Positions 17,122 to 26,461 of a stretch of DNA of 64,000 bases are shown here, piece after piece. The stretch's first letter is position 1; every line of letters starts with the position of its first letter. The position numbers were made by a program, and so were the translations under genes. Source of the DNA: Edaphocola flava (GTDB lineage Bacteria; Bacteroidota; Bacteroidia; Chitinophagales; Chitinophagaceae); contig NZ_SAIQ01000003.1 of NCBI RefSeq assembly GCF_004118155.1, positions 62,001 through 126,000 on the forward strand, given 5' to 3'. Under the pieces are notes generated by a model that did not search any database, had not been told where the DNA came from, and was given only the letters and a program-made list of their open reading frames with translations.

Positions 17122-19566
17122 GTGTTATTCGCAGAAATTATATTACCCTTACATTTATCCAGAACCCTTACCTACGGCGTACCGGTTGATCTGCAAGACC
17201 AGATCAGGGTAGGCATGCGCGTAGAGGTCAATATGGGCCGTAACAAGCTTTATGCCGGTATTGTGGCCGAGCTGCATGAGCGTGCCCCGGAGCAATATCA
17301 TGTAAAACCCATCCGCAGTATCATTGATGATCATCCTATCGTTAATCCTACACAACTTCGTTTATGGCAATGGGTATCATCCTATTACATTGCAACGCTG
17401 GGCGATGTGATGCAGGCCGCGTTGCCGGCTCACCTCAAGCTCATGAGCGAGAGTCTGCTGGTATGGACAGATATGTATGATCAGGTGCCCGATGGTCTGA
17501 GCGATGACGCCTTTATCATTGCAGAAGCATTGCTGATCCGTAAACAACTGACCATTTCTGAAGTACATCAGTTATTGCAGAACAGTAAACACTCCGTAAA
17601 AGCCATTAATGAAGTGCTGGAAACCGGCGCGGCTGTGGTGTCGGAGATTCTCGAAGAAAGATATAAAGTCAAAAAAGAAAAATACATCTTCCTGCAGCAG
17701 CAGTATGAAGAAGAAGAGGCACTGAGGGCTCTATTTAATGAACTGGAGAAAAAGCCAAAACAGCTGTCTATTCTCATGACCTTCCTGCACCTGCGCAAGG
17801 CCCTGAAAGGCATAGCCCAGGCCGATCTCTGTAAGCGCACCAATGCCACATCAGAACAGATTAAAGGTATGGTGAGCAAGGGTATTTTCTATGCAGAAGA
17901 GATTGCTACCGACCGCATACTGGATATTGCCAATACCCAAACCAGGGATCTGCATTTAAGTGATGCCCAGCAACAGGCTTATAACAAAGTACTGGACTCC
18001 TGGGATAAACATACCACAACATTATTACAAGGTGTAACCGGCAGTGGTAAAACCATGCTGTACATACGCCTGATCAAAGAACAGATAGAGCAGGGAAAGC
18101 AGGTACTGTTCCTGCTTCCGGAGATTGCACTGACCACCCAGATACTGGCCCGCTTAAGAGCCTATTTCGGAGAAGAGCTCGGTGTATACCACTCCAAATA
18201 CAGTAATAATGAACGTATAGAAATATGGAAAAAAGTAGCCGATCAGCGCTATAAAGTGGTAATCGGCCCACGTTCTGCGCTCTGGTTACCGTTTAACGAA
18301 CTGGGCCTGATCATTGTTGACGAAGAGCATGATGGATCTTACAAGCAGCAGGAGCCCAGTCCCAAGTTTCATGCAAGAGATGTAGCCATATACCTGGCAA
18401 AATTGCACCAATCCAAAGTACTGCTGGGTACGGCTACACCATCTATAGAATCGGCCTACAATGTACAGAAAGGCAAGTATGGTTTTGTTGCGCTTACAGA
18501 GCGCTTCAGGGGCGTATCCATGCCGGTAATAGAGACGGTAAATGCCAGGAATACACAGACGGCTTTATCGCCCATACTCACGCTGGATCTGCTTTCCGGC
18601 ATACAGGATGCGATTAAGGAAGGTAAACAGGTAATCCTGTTTCAGAACAAAAGAGGCTATGCACCCTTCCTGATGTGCGGCTCCTGCGGCTTTGTGCCCC
18701 AGTGCAAAAACTGCGATGTATCGCTGACTTATCACAAAGCAACCGACAAACTACATTGCCATTACTGCGGTACCAAAACCGCACCCATAAAGCATTGTCC
18801 GCAATGTGGCAATGCCCAGATAAGTGCCCGGACCTTTGGTACAGAGAAAATAGAAGAAGACCTGCAACGCATCTTCCCGCATTTTAAAGTGGCCCGTATG
18901 GACTGGGATAGTATGCGCACCAAAAACAGGCAACTGCAACTCATTGAAGATTTCTCGGCCGGCAAGATCGATATCCTGGTGGGTACACAGATGGTGGTTA
19001 AAGGCCTGGACTTCGAAAACGTTGCCCTGGTGGGCATCCTGAGTGCCGACAGCTTGCTCAGTTATCCCGACTTCAGGGTGTATGAACGCGCCTTTCAGCT
19101 TATGGAACAGGTAAGCGGCAGGGCAGGGCGTATGGATGGAAACGGGAAGGTGCTGATCCAGACGCATAAACCTATGCACCCCATCATACAGTATATCAAG
19201 CAGCATGATTTCAAACAGTTTTATCTCTTCGAAATCGGCAACCGCCAGCAGTTTACTTATCCACCTTTTGTACGGCTGATCAAGATGATCGTCAAGCATA
19301 AAGATCCGCTGAAAGCGGCCCAGGGTGCTACTATGTTTGCACAGGGACTGAAAGAAGCCCTTCCTGATATCTACATACAAGGCCCGGCAGAGGCTATTGT
19401 ACCGCGTGTGCGCAATATGTATATACAGGAGCTGCTGATCAAACTGCCACTGGACATGGCTTACATACAGCAGGTGAAGGCTCATATAAACAGCCTGATA
19501 CAGACTGTACCGCAAAACCGCGGCTTCTCTGCATTACAGATCTTTGCAGATGTAGATCCGAATTAG
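17122..19566 (+). CDS. priA: PriA, primosomal replication-restart helicase
   Basis: PriA reloads the replisome at collapsed forks as a 3'-5' helicase. The 814-residue product has an N-terminal 3'-DNA-binding domain (FAEIILPLHLSRTLTYGVP), a Walker A motif GVTGSGKT (about 304-311), and a DEEH box in VDEEHDGSYKQQ (about 400). A zinc region follows, with CGSCGFVPQCKNC and later HCHYCG and HCPQCG. Conserved C-terminal helicase motifs include GTQMVVKGLDFENV and SGRAGR. The gene is divergent from coaX across 95 bases. Confidence 0.95.
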   Translation: MLFAEIILPLHLSRTLTYGVPVDLQDQIRVGMRVEVNMGRNKLYAGIVAELHERAPEQYHVKPIRSIIDDHPIVNPTQLRLWQWVSSYYIATLGDVMQAALPAHLKLMSESLLVWTDMYDQVPDGLSDDAFIIAEALLIRKQLTISEVHQLLQNSKHSVKAINEVLETGAAVVSEILEERYKVKKEKYIFLQQQYEEEEALRALFNELEKKPKQLSILMTFLHLRKALKGIAQADLCKRTNATSEQIKGMVSKGIFYAEEIATDRILDIANTQTRDLHLSDAQQQAYNKVLDSWDKHTTTLLQGVTGSGKTMLYIRLIKEQIEQGKQVLFLLPEIALTTQILARLRAYFGEELGVYHSKYSNNERIEIWKKVADQRYKVVIGPRSALWLPFNELGLIIVDEEHDGSYKQQEPSPKFHARDVAIYLAKLHQSKVLLGTATPSIESAYNVQKGKYGFVALTERFRGVSMPVIETVNARNTQTALSPILTLDLLSGIQDAIKEGKQVILFQNKRGYAPFLMCGSCGFVPQCKNCDVSLTYHKATDKLHCHYCGTKTAPIKHCPQCGNAQISARTFGTEKIEEDLQRIFPHFKVARMDWDSMRTKNRQLQLIEDFSAGKIDILVGTQMVVKGLDFENVALVGILSADSLLSYPDFRVYERAFQLMEQVSGRAGRMDGNGKVLIQTHKPMHPIIQYIKQHDFKQFYLFEIGNRQQFTYPPFVRLIKMIVKHKDPLKAAQGATMFAQGLKEALPDIYIQGPAEAIVPRVRNMYIQELLIKLPLDMAYIQQVKAHINSLIQTVPQNRGFSALQIFADVDPN

Positions 19567-19635
19567 ATTTTAATGATTCCGCTTTAAAGAACAAAAGCGC
19601 ATAGTACTCATTTGGTTTCCATTTTTAATTATTGC

Positions 19636-19868
19636 TACCTTTTGCCTTGATGCAAAAGGTACCGCCAAAAAATCAAGGCTGTATAAATCCCTGGCTAAAA
19701 ATCAATGTGTCGGCCGGTCTCAAACCAGACTCGCTACGCTCAGACAATGGTTTCCGACTTTATCGACCGAGCCAATGATTTTATTAACGCCGAATTTATA
19801 AGGCCTTTTAGAGCGATCTGTTCGATACGGATCACTTACTGTTTTCATCATAACGATAGCTATTTTGG
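19636..19868 (+). repeat. 233-bp dispersed intergenic repeat, copy B
   Basis: This is the second copy of the element at 2717-2949, in the same orientation and gap-free. Both copies sit between converging genes; here priA and pfkA. The GCCTTGAT/ATCAAGGC and AAACCA/TGGTTT pairings are retained; the outer KpnI-like arm is broken by one mismatch. The rest of the ~470-base gap before pfkA holds an 87-codon minus-strand open frame that appears incidental, and the pfkA terminator. Confidence 0.8.
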
Positions 19869-19985
19869 TTGATGCCTTGCGAGCCCTGACAATCGAAAGT
19901 TTCGTACCATAAGGTCCTCGAAGGGTAATGTCATGATTAAAGCATCTCCTTTTTGAAAAGCAATTTATTCGCCAGGCATGCAAGC

Positions 19986-20020
19986 AAAACGGTATTAAGT
20001 GTTTGACTTAATACCGTTTT
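19986..20020 (-). terminator. Terminator after pfkA
   Basis: A perfect 15-bp stem AAAACGGTATTAAGT with complement and loop GTTTG, ending in a T run on the minus strand, 16 bases after the pfkA stop. Confidence 0.9.
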
Positions 20021-20036
20021 ACTTTTATCTTTTAAT

Positions 20037-21008
20037 TTAAGAAGACAATACCCGTACCATATCCAGCAGATCATCATCTATAGGCTGGTGTTTCTTCACC
20101 ACACTATCCATATGAGCAAAGGCGATCTGATTATTAACGATGCCCACCATCTCCTGAGATTTACCTTCTTTCAAAGCCAGTACAGCATGGTATCCCAGGC
20201 GGCTGGCCTGTACACGGTCGTAATAAGTAGGTGAGCCTCCACGCTGTATGTGCCCCAGGACGGTATGGCGAATCTCCATAGCCGGGAATTTATGTTGCAG
20301 TACATGCGTCAATGGCTCTGCACCAAAATCATCACCCTCAGCCACCACGATAATATGCACATTTTTACGGCGCTTCTGATCATAGTCGATCATTGCCGCC
20401 ACACGCTCTACATTGGTAATACGCTCCGGAATCAATACCGATTCTGCACCGGTGGCGATGCCACTGTTCAGGGCAATATAACCTGCATCACGCCCCATTA
20501 CCTCTATAATAAATAGACGATCATGTGCCGCCGCAGTATCCCTGATCTTGTCAATCGCTTCAATCGCTGTGTTTACTGCAGTATCAAAACCAATGGTATA
20601 ATCAGTACCTGATATGTCTTTGTCTATAGTACCGGGAATACCGATAATCGGCACCTGATGCTCGGCATACAGGGCACAGGCCCCTCTGAAACTACCGTCT
20701 CCGCCAATTACAACCAGGCCATCCACACCATGTTTCTTCAGGTTAGCGGCCGCTTTACTACGACCTTCTTCAGTCATAAAATCCTTGCTGCGTGCTGTTT
20801 TCAGCATGGTGCCTCCCATCTGTATGATGTTGGCCACATCCCTGGACTCCATAGGAAAGATATCATCGTCGATAAGCCCCTGGTACCCATAACGAACACC
20901 CATTACCGCAATACCATGATATATAGCGGTACGCACCACAGCACGTATTGCCGCATTCATACCGGGTGCATCTCCTCCTGAGGTCAGCACCGCAATTTTT
21001 TGTATCAT
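20037..21008 (-). CDS. pfkA: ATP-dependent 6-phosphofructokinase
   Basis: PfkA commits fructose 6-phosphate to glycolysis. From ATG 21008 (MIQKIAVLTSGGDAPGMNAA) it is 323 residues, the bacterial length. GGDGS, with glycine at the position that is aspartate in PPi-dependent enzymes, indicates ATP use. The catalytic loop is GTIDKDISGTDYTIG. E. coli has GTIDND, so an asparagine is replaced by lysine here, while the base aspartate is kept. VMGRDAGYIAL and LGHIQRGGSPTYYDR complete the fructose-6-phosphate site. It lies 16 bases downstream of dut, at the end of the suhB-dut-pfkA unit. Confidence 0.93.
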   Translation of the reverse strand: MIQKIAVLTSGGDAPGMNAAIRAVVRTAIYHGIAVMGVRYGYQGLIDDDIFPMESRDVANIIQMGGTMLKTARSKDFMTEEGRSKAAANLKKHGVDGLVVIGGDGSFRGACALYAEHQVPIIGIPGTIDKDISGTDYTIGFDTAVNTAIEAIDKIRDTAAAHDRLFIIEVMGRDAGYIALNSGIATGAESVLIPERITNVERVAAMIDYDQKRRKNVHIIVVAEGDDFGAEPLTHVLQHKFPAMEIRHTVLGHIQRGGSPTYYDRVQASRLGYHAVLALKEGKSQEMVGIVNNQIAFAHMDSVVKKHQPIDDDLLDMVRVLSS

Positions 21009-21024
21009 AAAGTTCTTTTTCTGA

Positions 21025-21459
21025 TTATTTCGTTCCGGTATGGCCAAAACCACCCGCACCACGCTCACTGTCTTCCAGTATATCCGTCAGTTCCCAGATA
21101 ATGTGTTCATGCTTTGCGATGACCATCTGTGCCACACGCTCACCATGTTCGATAACCTGAGTATCTCCAGAAAGGTTTACGATCGGAATTTTAATTTCTC
21201 CGCGGTAATCGCTGTCGATTGTACCCGGCGTATTGATCACGGTAATGCCTTTCTTGATCGCCATACCGCTTCTCGGGCGTATCTGTGCTTCATAGCCCAG
21301 TGGCAGCTCCATAAACAGACCGGTAGGCACCAGTGCTCTTTCCAGCGGTTTCAGCTCAATAGGATAATCCAGGTTGGCAGCCAGATCCATACCTGCAGAG
21401 CCCATGGTCTGATATTGTGGTAGCGGATTTTTAGAACGGTTGATGATTTTTACTTGCAT
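21025..21459 (-). CDS. dut: dUTP diphosphatase
   Basis: Dut removes dUTP to limit uracil in DNA and supplies dUMP for thymidylate synthesis. The 144-residue product has all five trimeric dUTPase motifs in order: [50 protein letters not shown] and [10 protein letters not shown]. It is the middle gene of suhB-dut-pfkA, 22 bases after suhB. Confidence 0.95.
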   Translation of the reverse strand: MQVKIINRSKNPLPQYQTMGSAGMDLAANLDYPIELKPLERALVPTGLFMELPLGYEAQIRPRSGMAIKKGITVINTPGTIDSDYRGEIKIPIVNLSGDTQVIEHGERVAQMVIAKHEHIIWELTDILEDSERGAGGFGHTGTK

Positions 21460-21481
21460 ATATAATTTAAGATAACAGAAT

Positions 21482-22246
21482 TTAAGAGCATAATAATTGC
21501 AGCATGTCCTCGTGCAATACTTTGTTTGTTGCCAGGCTTTCCTTATCCCAGATGGTATAAGGCTGGTTAGAGAAATTGGTCACTTTGCCTCCGGCTTCTT
21601 CCACCAACAGGTAACCGGCCGCAATATCCCATGCCTGCAGGTTAAACTCCCAGAAGGCATCAAATCGGCCACAGGCCACCCAGCACAGATCCAGCGCAGC
21701 AGAACCCAGACGGCGCACCGGGAATCCCTGCTTCACTATTTTAGCAAAGATATCAACAGGATGCACTTTCGTTTCAGGGAAATGATAAGGGAAACCAGTC
21801 ACCAGAAACGCATTCTGAATCGTGCTTTTAGCAGATACTGATATAGGCTGGTCATTTAAGAATGCTCCTTTACCTTTTTCAGCAAAGAACAGTTCATTCA
21901 TCATAGGATTATATACAGCCCCCATAATGACCTCTTCATTACGCGCCAGGGCAATACTGACACAGCAAAGCGGCACACGATGTGCGAAGTTTACCGTACC
22001 ATCGATCGGATCAATGATCCATTTATATTCCGCATCTTCATTTTCATTCCCGAATTCCTCACCCACAAAACCATGATCCGGAAAATGCGCTTTAATTGTA
22101 TTCACGATAAGTTCCTCAGAAGCTTTATCAATCGTAGTGACGAGATTATTGATCCCGTCTTTATGGCTGATCTCAAATTCCTGGCTGAATCCTTCTTTCA
22201 CCAGGGCTCCGGCCGCTTTAATCGTACTTAACAGTACTTCTTTCAT
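21482..22246 (-). CDS. suhB: Inositol-monophosphatase family protein
   Basis: A 254-residue Mg-dependent phosphatase of the FIG superfamily. Motif 1 is in [30 protein letters not shown] (from about 78), carrying the glutamate and DPIDGT metal ligands. Motif 2 is [17 protein letters not shown] near the C-terminus. The natural substrate may be inositol phosphate or another sugar phosphate; SuhB in E. coli also acts in rRNA transcription. It is the promoter-proximal gene of the unit. Confidence 0.88.
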   Translation of the reverse strand: MKEVLLSTIKAAGALVKEGFSQEFEISHKDGINNLVTTIDKASEELIVNTIKAHFPDHGFVGEEFGNENEDAEYKWIIDPIDGTVNFAHRVPLCCVSIALARNEEVIMGAVYNPMMNELFFAEKGKGAFLNDQPISVSAKSTIQNAFLVTGFPYHFPETKVHPVDIFAKIVKQGFPVRRLGSAALDLCWVACGRFDAFWEFNLQAWDIAAGYLLVEEAGGKVTNFSNQPYTIWDKESLATNKVLHEDMLQLLCS

Positions 22247-22576
22247 GTTTCGATCTTTATGTAGTGCACAAAGATAACCCTGATCCCCAAATTCCGAAAA
22301 ATTATTAAAGCCGTACTCAGAAGCTTAACAATAGATAATACCAGTCAATATCATAAAAATTTTACATACTTAATAAAGAATTAATTTCACTATTGTGAGA
22401 ATAATACATACTTTAGTATTCACATCTAAGAGAATTATCACTAAAAACAAAACACAGTTACAACTATTACCTACACCAAAAGAAAGAAAAGGGTATTGGT
22501 ACCATCCTTCAATACGCATAAAGAGGTAGCGGAAAATCTGACAGAGTACGCAAAACATTTCAAAACAGTTAATCTT
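22247..22576. other. Divergent intergenic region
   Basis: This 330-base gap separates suhB from the T9SS/S74 gene. It holds the suhB -7 box (minus, 22269-22276). It also holds a near-match TACTTTAG at 22409-22416 that might serve the downstream gene. The S74 frame stays open up to 22496, but that part does not resemble a signal peptide. No hairpin or RNA gene was seen. Confidence 0.5.
22269..22276 (-). promoter_or_regulatory. -7 box of suhB-dut-pfkA
   Basis: The minus strand reads TATCTTTG, an exact TAnnTTTG match, 22 bases before the suhB ATG. Confidence 0.45.
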
Positions 22577-24250
22577 ATGAAAGCAAGTACACATGCATTG
22601 CCCAATGTCTCTATGAAGACGAAAAGATTTCCCTTTGTTGCCGGTTTTGTAACCTTAATGGCTTTATCAGCCCAGGTGCAGGCCCAGAATGTTTCATATA
22701 ACCTCAACTCTGTGCCCATCGGCGGCGGACAGAGTGTTGCCTTAGGTTCGGCGGCCCTGACGTCTAATTCAGGAACGGCGAATACCGGTATTGGTTTTCG
22801 TGCGCTGAATGCAAACGCCGGCGGGGGATACAATGCTGCAGTGGGCGGCTATTCACTTGCCTTCAACGTTTCCGGTATGTACAACTCTGCACTGGGTTAC
22901 CAGTCGCTGTACAGCAATACCGGCAGCAACAATACATCTGTTGGTTTCAGATCCATGTATATCAATTCCAGTGGAGCAGATAATACGGCCATTGGTTTCG
23001 CTGCTCTCTATACCAACTCTATCGGAAGTTATAACGTGGCTAACGGTTTTCAGTCTCTTTATTCCAACAATAGTGTAAACAATACCGCAATCGGGTATAA
23101 TTCTCTGTATGCTAATACAAGTGGCCGTGACAACTATGCCGGTGGCTACCAGTCTATGATGAATAATACTACCGGTGGTTACAATGCTGCAGTAGGTTCT
23201 TACTCTATGCACTTCAATGTGGCCGGCCAGTACAACGCTGCACTGGGATACCAGGCACTGTATGGTACTACCGCCAGTAACAATACTTCTGTAGGTTTCC
23301 GTTCCCTGTACCTGAGTACCAGCGGTCCGAACAATACTGCTGTAGGCTTTGCGGCATTATATAATAACAGTACCGGCAGCAGCAATACAGCCCTGGGTTA
23401 TAGCGCAGATGTAGCGGCTAACAACCTGGATAATGCGACTGCTATCGGAAATAGTGCAGTGGTAAACCAAAGCGACAAAATACGTTTTGGTAATGCAACG
23501 GTAACAGTAGTAGAGGGTCCTGTAGCCTATACTTTCTCCGACGGTCGTTTTAAAACGAATATTACAGAAGAAGTAAAAGGCCTGGAATTCATCAACAAAT
23601 TAAGACCAGTAGTCTATAACCTGGATACCAGAAAAATTACGGAATCCTGGACTAAAAATATGCCTGAAGAGCAGCGTAAACAGCATATGAGCCAGGACTT
23701 CACGGCCTCTACAAAGATCCGTCAGACAGGCTTTATTGCACAGGAAGTAGAGCAGGCTGCGAAAGATGTCAATTATGATTTCAATGGGGTACATGTACCA
23801 GCTAATGATAATGACAACTACAGCATTGCCTATGCTGAATTCGTGGTGCCGCTGGTAAAAGGCATGCAGGAGCAGCAAAAAATGATCGAAGATCAGCAAA
23901 AAGTAATCGATCAGCTGCAACAGCAACTCAGTGAACTGCAAAAAGTACAGAGTGGTACAACCAGCCTGGAGCAGAACTTTATGAGTGATGCCAGCATTGA
24001 GCAGAACGTACCTAACCCATTCTCTCATGAAACGGTGATCCGCTTTACCTTACCGGCACAGGTAAATAATGCTTTCCTGACGGTGTATGACTTACAGGGC
24101 AAGCAGGTAAAAACCATGCCGATCAAAGATCGCGGTAACTCATCTGTTACCTTCACAGCCGATCAACTGGCAGCAGGAATGTACATCTATTCCATCATTG
24201 CCGATGGTAAAATAGTTGGTTCTAAAAGAATGGTGATCGCTGATCGCTAA
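22577..24250 (+). CDS. T9SS cargo with YadA-like repeats and peptidase S74 chaperone domain
   Basis: A 557-residue exported protein (ATG 22613, MKTKRFPF, is an alternative start). The signal peptide ends at QVQAQ. Residues about 60-310 are Asn/Gly-rich hexapeptide-like repeats of the YadA-head type (NNTSVGFRS, NTAIGFAALY, YNAALGYQ), including a block of about 80 residues present twice. A peptidase S74 (endosialidase chaperone) domain follows: FSDGRFKTNI has the Ser and Lys of the self-cleaving dyad, then TGFIAQEVEQAA and a coiled coil (QKMIEDQQKVIDQLQQQL). The last ~85 residues are a T9SS sorting domain (NVPNPFSHETVIRFTLP). It probably forms trimeric surface fibres. Confidence 0.85.
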   Translation: MKASTHALPNVSMKTKRFPFVAGFVTLMALSAQVQAQNVSYNLNSVPIGGGQSVALGSAALTSNSGTANTGIGFRALNANAGGGYNAAVGGYSLAFNVSGMYNSALGYQSLYSNTGSNNTSVGFRSMYINSSGADNTAIGFAALYTNSIGSYNVANGFQSLYSNNSVNNTAIGYNSLYANTSGRDNYAGGYQSMMNNTTGGYNAAVGSYSMHFNVAGQYNAALGYQALYGTTASNNTSVGFRSLYLSTSGPNNTAVGFAALYNNSTGSSNTALGYSADVAANNLDNATAIGNSAVVNQSDKIRFGNATVTVVEGPVAYTFSDGRFKTNITEEVKGLEFINKLRPVVYNLDTRKITESWTKNMPEEQRKQHMSQDFTASTKIRQTGFIAQEVEQAAKDVNYDFNGVHVPANDNDNYSIAYAEFVVPLVKGMQEQQKMIEDQQKVIDQLQQQLSELQKVQSGTTSLEQNFMSDASIEQNVPNPFSHETVIRFTLPAQVNNAFLTVYDLQGKQVKTMPIKDRGNSSVTFTADQLAAGMYIYSIIADGKIVGSKRMVIADR

Positions 24251-24272
24251 TACTGTATGCAGACATAAAAGT

Positions 24273-24300
24273 AAAAGTCACCCGTATACGGGTGACTTTT
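24273..24300. terminator. Bidirectional terminator, S74 protein / accC
   Basis: A perfect 28-base palindrome AAAAGTCACCCGTA with complement, flanked by T and A runs, between converging genes. Confidence 0.88.
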
Positions 24301-24322
24301 TTTATCATCAGGATAAATCAAT

Positions 24323-25798
24323 TTATCGTTTCATTTTCCATTTACTACCGGCAGCAGTCTGACTGGCTACAGGAGCGGTTTTCTTACCTTGCTCCCATAA
24401 TACACCCGCAAGCGAAGCGGCAACATTCATTTCCGCATCATCCTGTACGATCAGGTATTCCGGTTTGTAATATTTATTGATGAAGTTGGTATCGAACTTA
24501 CCTTCTGCAAATGCCGGCTGGCGTACAGCCCATTTACCGAACTGCAGGGTAGTTTTAATGCCCTTTATCTTATATTCATCTACAGCACGGCACAGGCGGT
24601 CTATAGCCTCTGCACGGTCTTTACCCCAAACCACCAATTTAGCAATCATCGGGTCATAGAAGATAGGAATATCCATTCCCTGCTCATAACCGTCATCTAC
24701 ACGCACGCCATTACCTTGCGGGCGCACATAGATTTCCAGTTTACCAGTATCCGGTACGAAATTATCTAAAGGATCTTCGGCACATACACGCAGTTCAATA
24801 GAGTGACCATTGATGGTCAGCTCTTCCTGGCTGAAAGACAATTTCTCGCCACGGGCTACACGGATCTGCTCTTTAACCAGGTCCACACCGGTAATGTATT
24901 CCGTTACACAGTGCTCTACCTGCAGACGGGTATTCATCTCCAGGAAATAGAAGTTCAGGTCATCATCTACCAGGAACTCTACTGTACCGGCACCATAGTA
25001 TTTACAGGCTTTGGCCACATTTACGGCGCATTCACCCATAGCTTTACGTATATCGGTAGTCAGGCAGGAAGAAGGCGCTTCTTCGATCAGCTTCTGGTGT
25101 CTGCGCTGTATAGAACATTCTCTTTCGAACAGGTATACGTAATTGCCATGCTGGTCGCCCAGGATCTGGATTTCGATATGTTTAGGAGAACCTACATATT
25201 TCTCAATAAATACATCATCATTGCTGAAGGCGCTCAGGGCTTCACTTTTAGCCATGCGCATCTGCTCTTCCAGCTCTTCTGTATTATTCACTACACGCAT
25301 ACCTTTACCACCACCACCGGCGCTGGCTTTGATGAGGATAGGGTAGCCTACACGGTCTGCAATTTCATGAGCCTCTTCTACACTTACCAGTGGCTTATCT
25401 GTACCCGGAACCATAGGCACATCAAAGGTCTGTGCAGCTTGCTTAGCAGCAATCTTGCTCCCCATCATATTGATAGAGTGAGCACTAGGCCCTATAAAGG
25501 TGATACCGGCATCGGTCACCGCTTTGGAGAATTCTGCATTCTCACTCAGGAATCCGTAACCCGGATGGATACCATCGACACCCAGTTGCTTCGCCACTTC
25601 AATAATCTTATCAGCTCTCAGATAAGACTGGGCCGAAGGAGCCGGTCCGATACAAACTGCCTCGTCAGCATATTGTACAAAGGGCATAGTACGGTCAGCC
25701 TCTGAATAGACGGCAACGGTCTTGATGCCCATTTCTTTTGCAGAACGCATAACGCGCAGTGCAATTTCGCCACGATTGGCAACTAATATCTTCTGCAT
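24323..25798 (-). CDS. accC: Biotin carboxylase (AccC)
   Basis: AccC carboxylates biotin on BCCP using ATP and bicarbonate, the first half-reaction of acetyl-CoA (or propionyl-CoA) carboxylase. From ATG 25798 (MQKILVANRGEIALRVMRSA) it is 491 residues. It shows the glycine-rich ATP loop KASAGGGGKGMR, the ATP-grasp/carboxylase signature EMNTRLQVEH, and a C-terminal biotin-carboxylase domain (IKGIKTTLQFGKW). About 40 extra residues form a Lys/Ala-rich C-terminal tail. accB is not adjacent, so this could serve an acyl-CoA carboxylase other than fatty-acid synthesis. The longer frame to 25834 overlaps the likely promoter. Confidence 0.92.
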   Translation of the reverse strand: MQKILVANRGEIALRVMRSAKEMGIKTVAVYSEADRTMPFVQYADEAVCIGPAPSAQSYLRADKIIEVAKQLGVDGIHPGYGFLSENAEFSKAVTDAGITFIGPSAHSINMMGSKIAAKQAAQTFDVPMVPGTDKPLVSVEEAHEIADRVGYPILIKASAGGGGKGMRVVNNTEELEEQMRMAKSEALSAFSNDDVFIEKYVGSPKHIEIQILGDQHGNYVYLFERECSIQRRHQKLIEEAPSSCLTTDIRKAMGECAVNVAKACKYYGAGTVEFLVDDDLNFYFLEMNTRLQVEHCVTEYITGVDLVKEQIRVARGEKLSFSQEELTINGHSIELRVCAEDPLDNFVPDTGKLEIYVRPQGNGVRVDDGYEQGMDIPIFYDPMIAKLVVWGKDRAEAIDRLCRAVDEYKIKGIKTTLQFGKWAVRQPAFAEGKFDTNFINKYYKPEYLIVQDDAEMNVAASLAGVLWEQGKKTAPVASQTAAGSKWKMKR

Positions 25799-25831
25799 AC
25801 TCAATGAAATAATTGCGTAATTTTTGGAGGT

Positions 25832-25850
25832 CAAATTTAGAACAAAAGTA
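25832..25850 (-). promoter_or_regulatory. Two candidate -7 boxes of accC
   Basis: The minus strand holds TACTTTTG (25850-25843) and TAAATTTG (25839-25832), both exact TAnnTTTG matches, upstream of the ATG at 25798. Which one is used cannot be told. Confidence 0.4.
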
Positions 25851-25863
25851 TGTACAAATAAAA

Positions 25864-25887
25864 TGTGCCGGAAAATTTACCGGCACA
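25864..25887 (-). terminator. Terminator after the bacilliredoxin gene
   Basis: An 8-bp GC-rich stem TGTGCCGG with complement and loop of 8, followed on the minus strand by TTTTATTT, 30 bases after the stop. Confidence 0.75.
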
Positions 25888-25916
25888 CTTATCAACACAA
25901 TTATAAAATTCCTGTT

Positions 25917-26330
25917 TTAGCAGTACATTTCGTACGCTTGCTGCAGGTTAGCGGCAATCATTGCGGCAGAACGACCTTCGATCATATGACGTTCGATCAT
26001 ATGTACCAGCTGACCATCTTTTAATAAAGCGATAGCCGGAGAAGATGGTGGGTAAGGCAGTAAGAATTTTCTTGCTTCCTGTACACCTTCTGCGTCAAAA
26101 CCGGCAAATGAAGTCACCAGGTGATCTGGTTTCTTTCCTTCACCATTCAGAGAAGCGACAACTCCCGGACGGGCAGTACCTGCAGAACAACCACATACTG
26201 AATTGATAACCAATAAAGTAGTGCCACTTTGCTTCATTGCGTCCTGAACCTGTGCTGTATTTACTATTTCCTGGAATCCGTGTTGAGTCAACTCTTGTTT
26301 CATCGGATTCACTAATTCTGCTGGATACAT
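25917..26330 (-). CDS. BrxA/BrxB-family bacilliredoxin
   Basis: A 137-residue YphP/BrxA-type protein with a thioredoxin-like fold. The redox site is the CGC motif in VINSVCGCSAGTARPG (about 42-57). In Firmicutes this family removes bacillithiol from proteins; Bacteroidota are also predicted to make bacillithiol-like thiols, though no bsh genes are in this window. VTSFAGFDAEGVQEARK and PYPPSSPAIALLKDGQLV are conserved family segments. The gene is alone, with a well-formed promoter. Confidence 0.9.
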   Translation of the reverse strand: MYPAELVNPMKQELTQHGFQEIVNTAQVQDAMKQSGTTLLVINSVCGCSAGTARPGVVASLNGEGKKPDHLVTSFAGFDAEGVQEARKFLLPYPPSSPAIALLKDGQLVHMIERHMIEGRSAAMIAANLQQAYEMYC

Positions 26331-26362
26331 ATTCTGATACTATTTATTTTAAGTAATGATGG

Positions 26363-26393
26363 CAAAGTTAATTCTATTATTGACACGATACAA
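26363..26393 (-). promoter_or_regulatory. Promoter of the bacilliredoxin gene
   Basis: On the minus strand, TTG (26393-26391), 20 bases, then TAACTTTG (26370-26363). Both boxes and the spacing fit the Bacteroidota consensus. Confidence 0.6.
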
Positions 26394-26414
26394 TAAATTC
26401 ACTTTAACCCCGTA

Positions 26415-26442
26415 TTGGAAAAGGTTATAAATACTATTTTTG
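26415..26442 (+). promoter_or_regulatory. Promoter of the ureohydrolase gene
   Basis: TTGG (from 26415), 17 bases, then TATTTTTG (26435-26442), an exact TAnnTTTG box 20 bases before the ATG. Confidence 0.55.
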
Positions 26443-26461
26443 TAGCAAACACATAAGCTTT

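Noticed and set aside
19720-19983. 87-codon open frame on the minus strand
   Set aside because: It shares only the repeat-encoded part with the frame at 2783-3178; the N-terminal part is unrelated intergenic sequence.
22577-24250. Prophage tail-fibre gene, suggested by the S74 domain
   Set aside because: No phage genes are nearby, and the protein has a signal peptide and a T9SS sorting domain, so it is a secreted host protein.
24803-25705. 300-codon open frame antisense to accC
   Set aside because: It is a shadow of the highly conserved biotin carboxylase frame.
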